A DNA stretch of 64,000 bases from Phycisphaerales bacterium (GTDB taxonomy: Bacteria > Planctomycetota > Phycisphaerae > Phycisphaerales > UBA1924): the NCBI GenBank assembly GCA_029260345.1, contig JAJDDK010000002.1, positions 186,001 through 250,000 on the forward strand, given 5' to 3'. Made by a program: the position numbers and the translations under genes. The notes beneath the pieces were generated by a model. It saw only the letters and a program-made list of their open reading frames with translations, ran no database searches and was not told the origin of the DNA. Positions 9,495 to 17,053 of this stretch are shown here, in pieces; positions within the stretch are counted from its first letter, which is position 1; each line of letters opens with the position of its first letter.

Positions 9495-9511
9495 CTGGCA
9501 GGCGATGAGCC
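9495..9511 (+). promoter_or_regulatory. Candidate sigma-54 promoter for flgB
   Basis: CTGGCAGGCGATGAGCC keeps the TGGCA block, the GG and GC pairs and their exact 10-base separation, but has GAGC where TTGC is usual. It lies 53 bases before the flgB start and just after a sigma-54 activator gene, with a palindrome array 15 to 60 bases upstream. The -12 mismatches make this a weak call. Confidence 0.35.
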
Positions 9512-9563
9512 GCGACATTGACTTGTCCGCAAACCGGCCCGCCGATTGCTGAAGACTCCCTCG

Positions 9564-10004
9564 ATGCTCATTCGCGATCTGGTCACTGCTGACTCCATAC
9601 CGACGCTCGCCGCGAGCATGCAGTTCGCCGCGCGCCGTCAGCCACTGATCGCGAACAACATCGCCAACCTGTCGACCCCGGACTTTCGCCCCACGGACGT
9701 CAGCCCGCGAAAGTTTCAGGCAACGCTCGCCAAAGCGGTGGACGAGCGCCGTGAGAAATTCGGCGGCGTCCGAGGCACGCTCGAGATTGAATCAACGAGG
9801 CAGTTCGAGGTGAACCGCCGCGGTCAACTGAATCTGCGGCCGACAGAGCTCGGCGACAACATCCTCTACCACGACCGCAACGACCGCGAACTCGAAACAC
9901 TGCTGCAGTCGCAGACGGAAAACCTCGCCGTGTTTCGTACAGCGGCTCAGCTCTTCCGCACTCGAATGGACCTACTGAACACCGCGATCACCGAACGCGT
10001 CTGA
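9564..10004 (+). CDS. flgB: Flagellar basal-body rod protein FlgB
   Basis: ATG 9564 is preferred over TTG 9546. The product has 146 residues, usual for FlgB. It shows the rod-family motif RRQPLIANNIANLSTPDFRP near the N-terminus and a C-terminal helix LLQSQTENLAVFRTAAQLF. FlgB forms part of the proximal rod that crosses the periplasm above the MS ring and is exported by the flagellar type III system. It is the first structural gene after the two-component pair and is followed 30 bases later by flgC, the standard order. Confidence 0.93.
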   Translation: MLIRDLVTADSIPTLAASMQFAARRQPLIANNIANLSTPDFRPTDVSPRKFQATLAKAVDERREKFGGVRGTLEIESTRQFEVNRRGQLNLRPTELGDNILYHDRNDRELETLLQSQTENLAVFRTAAQLFRTRMDLLNTAITERV

Positions 10005-10034
10005 TCGCGCCCCCGACGACCCTGAGACCAAGAC

Positions 10035-10460
10035 ATGTACGGCGCCCTCAACATCTCGACCAGCGGCATGATCGCCCAGCGCACGCGCCTTGAGGTGATC
10101 AGCAATAACATCGCGAACGTCGATTCGCTGACGAACGACATTGGTGAAAACGTGCCGTACCGGCGTCGCTTTGCGCTCTTTGCGCCTGGCGCCGCCGATG
10201 GCGGGCTGGGCGTGCAAGTGCAGGAAATCGGCATTGATGAGGGACCGCTGCGGAAGGTGTACGATCCGAATCATCCTTTCGCAGCCAAAGAGACTGATCC
10301 GGCGCTTGATCAGGTTCAGGGCTACGTGAATTTTCCCAACGTCGATACGACCATCGAGATGATGGACGGTTACGATGCGCAGCGTGCATACGAAGCCAAC
10401 GTGGTCGCGGCGGAAGCGACGAAGGCCATGTTTGAGGCCGCCCTGCAACTGATTGCATAA
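10035..10460 (+). CDS. flgC: Flagellar basal-body rod protein FlgC
   Basis: The 141-residue product starts with MYGALNISTSGMIAQRTRLE and carries the rod signature VISNNIANVDSLTND, then the C-terminal AYEANVVAAEATKAMFEAAL helix typical of FlgC and hook/rod proteins. It polymerises with FlgB and FlgF into the proximal rod. The length is that of the family. It lies between flgB and fliE in the conserved order flgB-flgC-fliE-fliF. Confidence 0.94.
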   Translation: MYGALNISTSGMIAQRTRLEVISNNIANVDSLTNDIGENVPYRRRFALFAPGAADGGLGVQVQEIGIDEGPLRKVYDPNHPFAAKETDPALDQVQGYVNFPNVDTTIEMMDGYDAQRAYEANVVAAEATKAMFEAALQLIA

Positions 10461-10497
10461 GATGACGTCGGCGCACGACGTGTGATGGAGAACAGCC

Positions 10498-10821
10498 GTG
10501 AGTGACCCACTGGGATTGATTGGCGGAGCGGGCGGCCTTGGGCCGATTCGTCCGGTGGCGCCAGTGCAGCCTGGCGGCGCGGGTGGCCAAAAAGCCGATG
10601 GCCCGGCGTTTAAGGATGTTCTTCTCGATCACCTCAATGAAGTCAATGAACTCCAGCAGGGCGCGACCGAAGCCGTCGAAGACCTCATGACTGGCAAGCG
10701 CGATGACGTCGAAAGCGTCCTGATTGCGACCCAGCAGGCGGACGCTGCGTTCAAGATGCTGCTGCAAGTCCGCAACAAAATGATCGACGCCTACGAGGAG
10801 TTGCGTCAGATCCGAGTTTGA
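10498..10821 (+). CDS. fliE: Flagellar MS ring-rod junction protein FliE
   Basis: Start is GTG 10498 with GGAG 12 bases upstream. The 107-residue product has a glycine-rich N-terminal third and then the FliE core FKDVLLDHLNEVNELQQGA, a VEDLMTGKRDDVESVLIATQ segment and the C-terminal AFKMLLQVRNKMIDAYEELR. FliE joins the MS ring to the rod and is the first exported rod component. Long for FliE only by its glycine-rich tail at the N-terminus. The following 207-base gap to fliF is unusually rich in stem-loops. Confidence 0.92.
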   Translation: MSDPLGLIGGAGGLGPIRPVAPVQPGGAGGQKADGPAFKDVLLDHLNEVNELQQGATEAVEDLMTGKRDDVESVLIATQQADAAFKMLLQVRNKMIDAYEELRQIRV

Positions 10822-10839
10822 GTCCACTCTGTAGTGGAC
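10822..10839 (+). repeat. Perfect 7-bp stem-loop directly after fliE
   Basis: GTCCACT (10822-10828) and AGTGGAC (10833-10839) flank a CTGT loop, starting at the base after the fliE stop. No T-run follows, so it is more likely an RNA processing or stabilising hairpin than a classic terminator. Confidence 0.5.
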
Positions 10840-10860
10840 GCGTTCGTCAATGAATTCAAC

Positions 10861-10910
10861 CGAAGCGCGCAAATGGCGCCGATGGCATTCGGCGGTTCTT
10901 GCGCGCTTCG
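10861..10910 (+). repeat. Large two-part perfect stem-loop in the fliE-fliF gap
   Basis: CGAAGCGCGCAA (10861-10872) pairs perfectly with TTGCGCGCTTCG (10899-10910). Inside it, after a symmetric 4-by-4 internal loop, CGCCGA (10877-10882) pairs with TCGGCG (10889-10894) around a TGGCAT loop. That is 18 base pairs without mismatch in 50 bases of noncoding sequence. No T-run follows. It may be a transcript stabiliser, a processing site or a structured regulatory leader for fliF. Confidence 0.6.
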
Positions 10911-10963
10911 CGCAGACATTCAAGCGATCGGCCCGCAACGTCCGACCTTAATACGCTGATGCG

Positions 10964-10984
10964 CAAGAGCGTGGAGCGCTCTTG
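10964..10984 (+). promoter_or_regulatory. Hairpin with TGGAG loop upstream of fliF (possible CsrA site)
   Basis: CAAGAGCG (10964-10971) pairs perfectly with CGCTCTTG (10977-10984), leaving the pentaloop TGGAG. GGA in a hairpin loop is the core of CsrA/RsmA recognition. The site ends 44 bases before the fliF ATG. The same loop recurs in front of flhF. Confidence 0.4.
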
Positions 10985-11028
10985 GTTCCGGTGAGATTCG
11001 GACGAACCCAGGCACGGAGGCCGCAATT

Positions 11029-12696
11029 ATGGACCAGCTACGGCAGGTCCTCAACACGATTCAGGCGCAGATGACGCGCCTCACGTCGAGCCAGAAGCTG
11101 TTGATGGCTTCGCTCGCGGTCGTGATGGTGATGACATTATTTCTGGTGAGTCAATACGCCGGTGATCGACAGTTTGTTGAATTGCTTCCCGGAACCTCTG
11201 GTGATGAGCAGCAGCGAGCGCTCGACCTCCTTCGCGTGAATCAGATCACGCATGAGGTGAAGGAAGGGAAAATCTTCGTCCCGGCGGAGAATCAGCACTT
11301 TGCGCTGGCGCAACTCTCGCAGGGCGGCGCGTTGCCCCCCGATGCAAGTCTCCTCTTCTCGAACATCACTGAGAAACAGTCCTGGGCGATGTCCGCCGAC
11401 CAGCGCCGACAGATGGAGCGATTTGCGCTTCAGAACGAGATTGCGCTGACCATCAGCGAGTTCGACGGCGTACGCAGCGCCAAAGTTCTGATTGATGTTC
11501 CCGAGCCGCAGGGCCTCGGCGCCGCGACGCGACGTCCGACAGCGTCCGCGACGGTCTTTTCTTCCAACGGGCAGCCGCTCACGCAGCGCACGGTCGATGC
11601 GGTCGCCGCGCTTGTCGCGGGCGCCAAGGCTGGTCTTGCGATTGAGGATGTCCGCGTTATCGATGGTGTGCAAAACGCACAGCGTCGCCCGACCGGCGAC
11701 GACCAGGCCGTTGCTTCCACAAACTTCGATCAAACGTTGAAGGTTGAAAAATCAGTCCGCGACAAGCTGCTCAATATGCTGAGGTATATCGACGGCGTCA
11801 TTGTCGCGGTGAACGCCCAGGTCGATACGCGTCGGGTCAGCACAGACACGCGACGTGTCCTTCCCAACGGCGCCGGCAGTCAGACGTTTGCCTTGAGCGA
11901 ATCCACGAGTGAAGAGACGCAAGCGGCCGCGGCGCGCGGCGCCGAACCGGGCGCCCGGTCCAACACCGGCCTCGACATCAATCGCGGCGGCGCGACTGGT
12001 TCACAGTTCACCAAGACCGACAATCAGGCGACGCTCCGTCCCGAAGTCGGCTACGAGCAGCAGCGCATCATCGATCCGCGCGGCGTCATCACGAAACTGA
12101 ATGCCACCATCAATGTCCCTCGGTCGTACTTTGTCGCTCGGTACCGTGACCTCAACGGCCCCGATGGCGAACCCACGGACGCGGATCTACGGCCGATTAT
12201 TGAACAAGAGACCGAACGCATTCGCATGGGCGTCGAACCGATCGTCGATACGCCGGATGTTGAAGGCGGTCCCGGCGCTGTCGTCGTTTCAATGATCCCC
12301 GACTGGGCGCCCGCGACCGGGGAAGCACAAACCGCAGGCATCGGTGCGCTCGGAATGGGCGGCGGCACGTTTGCGATGACCGGTCTGGTGAAGACGATTG
12401 CCCTGGGCGGGCTCGCGATGCTCTCGCTTGGATTGATGGCGCGAACGCTGAAGCGCGCCAGCAAGCCCGCGGAACTGCCGACAGCTGAAGAACTCGTTGG
12501 CGTGCCGACCGTCACTCAAAGTTCGCCAGATCTCGTTGGTGAGGCGGGCGAAGCGGACGCGGCGCTGGCCGGCATTGAACTGAGCGTCGAAGAAATTGAT
12601 CGCCGCAAGATGCTGGAACAGGTCGGTGAACTCATCGAAGCGAAGCCCGATGTCGCGGCGTCGCTGCTCGGCAAATGGATCGAAGCGTCAGACTGA
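11029..12696 (+). CDS. fliF: Flagellar MS-ring protein FliF
   Basis: A 555-residue inner-membrane protein of normal FliF length. One membrane helix lies near residues 24-45 (LLMASLAVVMVMTLFLVSQY) and a second near 447-467 (TGLVKTIALGGLAMLSLGLM). Between them are the ring-building motifs, including the conserved KVLIDVPEP strand. The C-terminal tail (EQVGELIEAKPDVAASLLGKWI) is the FliG-binding segment. FliF multimerises into the MS ring that houses the export gate. The fliG gene follows at once, as usual. Translation may be affected by the hairpins in its leader. Confidence 0.96.
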   Translation: MDQLRQVLNTIQAQMTRLTSSQKLLMASLAVVMVMTLFLVSQYAGDRQFVELLPGTSGDEQQRALDLLRVNQITHEVKEGKIFVPAENQHFALAQLSQGGALPPDASLLFSNITEKQSWAMSADQRRQMERFALQNEIALTISEFDGVRSAKVLIDVPEPQGLGAATRRPTASATVFSSNGQPLTQRTVDAVAALVAGAKAGLAIEDVRVIDGVQNAQRRPTGDDQAVASTNFDQTLKVEKSVRDKLLNMLRYIDGVIVAVNAQVDTRRVSTDTRRVLPNGAGSQTFALSESTSEETQAAAARGAEPGARSNTGLDINRGGATGSQFTKTDNQATLRPEVGYEQQRIIDPRGVITKLNATINVPRSYFVARYRDLNGPDGEPTDADLRPIIEQETERIRMGVEPIVDTPDVEGGPGAVVVSMIPDWAPATGEAQTAGIGALGMGGGTFAMTGLVKTIALGGLAMLSLGLMARTLKRASKPAELPTAEELVGVPTVTQSSPDLVGEAGEADAALAGIELSVEEIDRRKMLEQVGELIEAKPDVAASLLGKWIEASD

Positions 12697-12711
12697 GTGA
12701 GAGCGAGGACC

Positions 12712-13743
12712 ATGCGTCGCGACAAGCTTCCGCCAAGCATTGATGAGCTCTCCGGCGTCACCAAGGCAGCCATACTCGTGCTGTCGCTGGAGACGGATCC
12801 GGCGTCTGCCATGCTCAAGATGTTGGCGCCCGAATCACTTGAAGATGTGACGCGCGAACTTGCCGGCTTGGGTGATGTGCCGCCGGAGCTACGAGCTGCA
12901 GTGATCGAGGAGTTCTACACCGTTTCGCTGGCGCATCAATTCTCAAATGAAGGCGGACTTGGATACGCCAAAACCCTCCTTTCAAAGTCGCTTGATCCCA
13001 AGACGGCGGAAAAGATTCTCAGCAAGATTTCTACGCAGGTGCAGAAGACGCCTTTCTCGTTTTTGCAAAAGGCGGAAAGCGAGAACCTGCTGCAATTTAT
13101 TCAGGACGAGCATCCGCAGACTATCGCGCTCATCTTGTGCCATCTGCCACACTTCAAAGCGGCGGAAACGCTCTCCGGTTTCCCGCTGCAGAAGCAGATC
13201 GAAGTCATCAAGCGCATCGCGTACATGGAGCAGACGAACCCAGAGGTCATTCGCGAAGTTGAGCGCGGGCTCGAATCGCGCTTGTCGTCGATGCTCATGC
13301 AATCTTCTGAGAAGGCGGGCGGCATTCCAACCGTCGCCGAGATCCTCAACCTGGCGGATCGCTCCACTGAAAAGTCCATCATGGAAGTGCTCGAAGGCGA
13401 AGACCCGGACGTCGTCGAGCAGATCCGCCGCCTGATGTTCGTGTTCGAAGACATTCTTCTTGTCAACGACAAGGGCATTCAGGCTGTGCTCAAGGAAGTG
13501 GACAACGACGAAATTGCCTTGGCGCTCAAGACCGCGTCCGAAGAACTCAAAGAGAAGATCTTCTCCAACATGTCCGAGCGCGCGGCGCAGCTCATCAAGG
13601 AAGAAATGGAATACATGGGCCCCGTGCGCATCAGCGACGTGGAGGCATGCCAGCAGCGCATCGTCGACATCGTCCGTCGCCTCGAAGAAGCGGGCGAAAT
13701 CATCATCTCCGGTCGCGGCGCCGAAAGCGAAATGATCGTCTGA
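12712..13743 (+). CDS. fliG: Flagellar motor switch protein FliG
   Basis: ATG 12712 follows GAGCGAGG and is preferred over a GTG that abuts the fliF stop. The 343-residue product has the N-terminal FliF-binding domain (LSGVTKAAILVLSLE), the middle domain with the EHPQT motif near residue 132 and LPHFKAAETLSGFP, and the C-terminal torque helix with the charged residues of LALKTASEELKEKIFSNMSE. FliG links the MS ring to the C ring and contacts MotA. In a canonical C ring it binds FliM, but fliM is not in this locus. Confidence 0.96.
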   Translation: MRRDKLPPSIDELSGVTKAAILVLSLETDPASAMLKMLAPESLEDVTRELAGLGDVPPELRAAVIEEFYTVSLAHQFSNEGGLGYAKTLLSKSLDPKTAEKILSKISTQVQKTPFSFLQKAESENLLQFIQDEHPQTIALILCHLPHFKAAETLSGFPLQKQIEVIKRIAYMEQTNPEVIREVERGLESRLSSMLMQSSEKAGGIPTVAEILNLADRSTEKSIMEVLEGEDPDVVEQIRRLMFVFEDILLVNDKGIQAVLKEVDNDEIALALKTASEELKEKIFSNMSERAAQLIKEEMEYMGPVRISDVEACQQRIVDIVRRLEEAGEIIISGRGAESEMIV

Positions 13744-13780
13744 CTCCTTTGCAATCTCTCGTTTGGTGCAGCGACGCGTC

Positions 13781-14524
13781 ATGGCTCTGATCAAGAACGC
13801 ACATTCCGGTTCGATGGCCCGCGAGGCGGTGGTGCTTGATCTTGGCGATCTTGCCGCACAAGCCGCAGCGATCATCGAGCGCGCCGAACGCGAAGCGGCT
13901 CAGGTGCGCGACGAGGCCCGAGCCGAACGCGAGCGACTCATTGCCGATGCGCATGAGATTGGGTTCAAGCAGGGGATTGAAGCAGGGCAGGAGCAGGGAC
14001 GCCGCGCAGGCTATGAGGAAGGAAAGATCGAAGCGCTGAATGCGATGCAGAATCAGCTCACGGAACTGGATGCGCGATGGAGCATGGCGGTCGAGGAGTT
14101 TGAATCGCGTCGGCAGCGACTGATCATTGAAAGCCGCACGGATGTGTTGCGTCTTGCGGTGGGCATTGCGGAGCGCATCACGCGCCGCCGCGTCGCCATT
14201 GATGCAACGGCGGTAGAAGCGCAGATCGAAGCCGCGCTGCAATATGTGCTTGAGCCCACGCGATTGGTTGTGCGCGTCCATCAAGAGGATGTGGAAGCGG
14301 CGACGCTGGCCCTGCCGCGGCTCCTCGCACGACTGTCCGCTTCGCCACACATTGACGTGCGCCCCGATGATTCGCTGACGCGCGGCGACTGCATCGTGGA
14401 AACGCGCGGCGGCGAGATCGATGCGCGCATAGAAACGCAACTCGAACGCATTGTGACTTCACTCCTTCCGCAGCGGCCAAACGAGGCGCCGATAGATCCT
14501 CCGGCGAAGGAGCCGTCCGAGTGA
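13781..14524 (+). CDS. fliH: Flagellar export ATPase regulator FliH
   Basis: ATG 13781 is chosen; an ATG at 13763 would add six residues. The product has 247 residues with a long charged coiled coil in the first half, including GFKQGIEAGQEQGRRAGYEE, the glycine-spaced GxxxG-type repeat that marks FliH, and a globular C-terminal half like the V-ATPase E subunit. FliH holds the FliI ATPase and delivers it to the export gate. The stop overlaps the fliI GTG by four bases. Confidence 0.88.
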   Translation: MALIKNAHSGSMAREAVVLDLGDLAAQAAAIIERAEREAAQVRDEARAERERLIADAHEIGFKQGIEAGQEQGRRAGYEEGKIEALNAMQNQLTELDARWSMAVEEFESRRQRLIIESRTDVLRLAVGIAERITRRRVAIDATAVEAQIEAALQYVLEPTRLVVRVHQEDVEAATLALPRLLARLSASPHIDVRPDDSLTRGDCIVETRGGEIDARIETQLERIVTSLLPQRPNEAPIDPPAKEPSE

Positions 14525-15873
14525 CTGCCCTGCAAAGCGAAATTGAACAGCTTCGCGCGCTGGAGCCGCTCCGCGTGGTTGGCTCCGTTGCCGCAGTGCG
14601 CGGCCTTGTCGTGCTCGTGGAGGACTTTCCGATTCCAGTCGGATCACTTGTCTCGATTCACTCGGGCGAAACGATGCGGCGCGGTGAGGTCGTCGGATTC
14701 GAACAACAGCGCGCTGTCATCATGCTCTATGGTCAAACAACGGGCGTGCGACCGGGCGATCGTGTGGTGGGTGAGCATTGCGCCCCGACGGTCGCGATCG
14801 GTGAAGAGTGCCTCGGTCGTGTCATCAACGCCCTTGGCACGCCCATCGACGGCGGGTCACCCCCGATGGGAGGAACGCCGATGCCGCTGGACCCTGATCC
14901 AGCCGGCGCGATGTCGCGCGAACGAATCAAGACGCCACTCGCGACGGGTGTACGCGCGATTGATGGACTGCTCACGGTCGGGCACGGTCAGCGCATTGGT
15001 GTGTTCGCAGGCCCAGGCCTTGGAAAATCCACACTGCTTGGCGCCATCGCAAGAAACACAGGCGCAGACGTCAATGTGATCGCGATGATCGGCGAGCGCG
15101 GCCGCGAAGTGCGCGACTTTATCGAATCCGTACTCGGCGAAGAAGGGTTGAAGCGATCGATCGTCGTAGTAGCGACCAGTGATGAATCGCCGCTGATGCG
15201 CATTCGCGCCATGCTCGTCGCCTGTGCGTGCGCGGAGTATTTCCGCGATCGCGGCGCCGACGTCATGCTGATGATGGATTCGATCACACGATTCGCGCAA
15301 GCGCAGCGGCAGGTCGGGCTGGCCGTGGGTGAGCCGCCCGCCACGAAGGGATTCACGCCGAGCGTGTTCGCCATGCTGCCGCGCATTCTGGAACGGGCTG
15401 GTTCACTTCGCGATCGCGGCTCCATCACTGGGTTCTACGCGGTCTTGGTGGAAGGCGAGGAAATCACTGATCCGATCGCGGACGCCGTGCGTGGTGTGCT
15501 CGACGGGCATATTTCACTGTCGCGGGAGCTGGCGCAGCGCGGGCATTATCCGGCCGTCGATGTGTTGCGATCAGTCAGCCGTGTGGCGGATGATGTCAGC
15601 GACGCCATGCTGAATGCCGCCCGAAAGCGGGCCGTCAAATTGATGGCAGACTATGAAGACGTCGCCGACCTTGTGCAAATCGGCGCCTACGCGCGCGGCT
15701 CAAACTCCGCAAGCGATCTGGCCATTGAGATGAAGCCGCACATTGATGCCTACCTTCAGCAAGGATCGCGCGAGCGCACGACTTTTGATATGGCCAAAGA
15801 AGGGCTGTTTGAACTTGTGAATCGTGCCGGCAGTCTTGAGCAGTCGCTACAGAATCAAAAGGCGCCGCGATGA
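14521..15873 (+). CDS. fliI: Flagellum-specific export ATPase FliI
   Basis: Starts at GTG 14521 inside the fliH stop. The 450-residue product is an F1-beta-like ATPase: P-loop AGPGLGKST near residue 162, the GERGREVRDFIE motif, Walker B MLMMDSITRFAQAQR near 248, and GSITGFYAVLVEGEEITDPI. It energises early export by loading chaperone-substrate complexes at the FlhA/FlhB gate. Length and motifs are those of FliI rather than of the F1 beta subunit or Rho. Confidence 0.95.
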   Translation: MTALQSEIEQLRALEPLRVVGSVAAVRGLVVLVEDFPIPVGSLVSIHSGETMRRGEVVGFEQQRAVIMLYGQTTGVRPGDRVVGEHCAPTVAIGEECLGRVINALGTPIDGGSPPMGGTPMPLDPDPAGAMSRERIKTPLATGVRAIDGLLTVGHGQRIGVFAGPGLGKSTLLGAIARNTGADVNVIAMIGERGREVRDFIESVLGEEGLKRSIVVVATSDESPLMRIRAMLVACACAEYFRDRGADVMLMMDSITRFAQAQRQVGLAVGEPPATKGFTPSVFAMLPRILERAGSLRDRGSITGFYAVLVEGEEITDPIADAVRGVLDGHISLSRELAQRGHYPAVDVLRSVSRVADDVSDAMLNAARKRAVKLMADYEDVADLVQIGAYARGSNSASDLAIEMKPHIDAYLQQGSRERTTFDMAKEGLFELVNRAGSLEQSLQNQKAPR

Positions 15874-15893
15874 CGGCGATGCAGGTCTAGCCC

Positions 15894-16373
15894 GTGGCCG
15901 CGCGATTGGACCAACTTCGGGTCGTGCTGGAGCAGCGCGAGCGTGTTGAACAGGAGAAGCAGCGCGCCGTCGCAGAGCTCACGCGAAGCGCGAACGCCAT
16001 CGAGGAACGCATGCGCCGATCGCACGCCTCTCTGATGACCATTCGCAGTGAACTGCGCACCGTGCTCGCGCCGCAATCCGGCGCAGCGGTCGCCATGTCG
16101 GATATCCGGTTGCAGGCTGGCGCCACATTGCACGGCCAGGTGCAGCTCCAGGCCATGGCGATTGAATTAGCTGGTGTGCAGTCTCGCCTCCGCGCGGCTC
16201 GCGAATCACTCATGGAAGCGACCGCCTCACGAAAAGCGGTTCAGCTCCTGCGAGATCGCCGAGTGCAGGAAGCGAGATGTGCGGCGGAGCGACGAGAGTC
16301 CGTCGAGCTTGACGAAATCTCGACCGTGCGGCACGGCCGCGCCGATGCCTCGTTGCAGGAGACGCAATCATGA
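15894..16373 (+). CDS. fliJ: FliJ-like flagellar export coiled-coil protein
   Basis: GTG 15894 starts a 159-residue protein that is nearly all charged coiled coil (LDQLRVVLEQRERVEQEKQR) with a short break in the middle. FliJ, the stalk-like subunit of the export ATPase, is a short coiled coil encoded just after fliI, and this gene holds that place. The sequence itself is too low in information to be decisive, so the call depends on position and shape. Its stop overlaps the next ATG by four bases. Confidence 0.7.
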   Translation: MAARLDQLRVVLEQRERVEQEKQRAVAELTRSANAIEERMRRSHASLMTIRSELRTVLAPQSGAAVAMSDIRLQAGATLHGQVQLQAMAIELAGVQSRLRAARESLMEATASRKAVQLLRDRRVQEARCAAERRESVELDEISTVRHGRADASLQETQS

Positions 16374-17053
16374 TTCGCTCAATCTGGACTGTGGTGACAA
16401 CGCTGGCGCTGGCTAATCTGCTGGTCATCCTTGGCTTGACGCTTTGGCTGGGAATCAGTGGGCGCCTGACAACCGATCGATTTGAGCGCGTGCGCGAAAT
16501 GCTCAAGGAGACGGCGCTCGAGGAACTGGATCGTCTCGAGATTGAAGCGGAAGAACTCGCCGCGGCTGAGCTTGCGGAACTCGAAGCGAAAAAGGCAATG
16601 TTGCCGCCGATTTCGTCGGAAGATCGCCTGGCGTTGCAATCTCAGCACGATGCTGTGATGCAGCAGAGTCTGGAGCGCACTCGGCGCACGCTGGACGACA
16701 TGCGCCGAACGCTCGAACTTGAGCGCACCGAACTGGATCGAAGCATTGCCGAGTTTCGAGCCGAAAAGGAAGCCTTCGAGCAAATGCGCGAGCGAATTGC
16801 TCAAATCGAGGGCGATGCCCAATTCGGCAAGGCGCTGACGCTCTACCAGTCGCTTCAGCCCAAAGACGCCGCGAACACCCTGAAAGAGTTATACGACCGA
16901 GGCGATGTCGAGCAGGTCGTCGCGTACCTCAATTCGATGGAATCGCGGAAGGCGTCCAAGGTCGTGGCTCAATTCGAGCCGGCAGTGGCAGCGGATTTGC
17001 TTGAACGTCTCAGGACGCGCGGCTTGGTCGCCGCCGTTCCTGAGGGACGTTAA
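16370..17053 (+). CDS. MotE-like membrane-anchored coiled-coil protein with MgtE-N-type domain
   Basis: The 227-residue product has one N-terminal membrane helix (TLALANLLVILGLTLWLGI), a coiled coil over about residues 40-140, and a C-terminal domain reading YQSLQPKDAANTLKELYD, then VVAYLNSMESRKASKVVAQF. The last part matches the MgtE intracellular N-domain pattern found in MotE-type proteins, which help stator or FliG-related assembly in several bacteria. It lies between fliJ and fliK, the usual place of this gene in Firmicute-like flagellar operons, and abuts fliK. Confidence 0.75.
   Translation: MIRSIWTVVTTLALANLLVILGLTLWLGISGRLTTDRFERVREMLKETALEELDRLEIEAEELAAAELAELEAKKAMLPPISSEDRLALQSQHDAVMQQSLERTRRTLDDMRRTLELERTELDRSIAEFRAEKEAFEQMRERIAQIEGDAQFGKALTLYQSLQPKDAANTLKELYDRGDVEQVVAYLNSMESRKASKVVAQFEPAVAADLLERLRTRGLVAAVPEGR

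Noticed and set aside
14521-15873. Abnormal P-loop in FliI
   Set aside because: AGPGLGKST still fits the general Walker A pattern; proline for serine and leucine for valine are mild changes.
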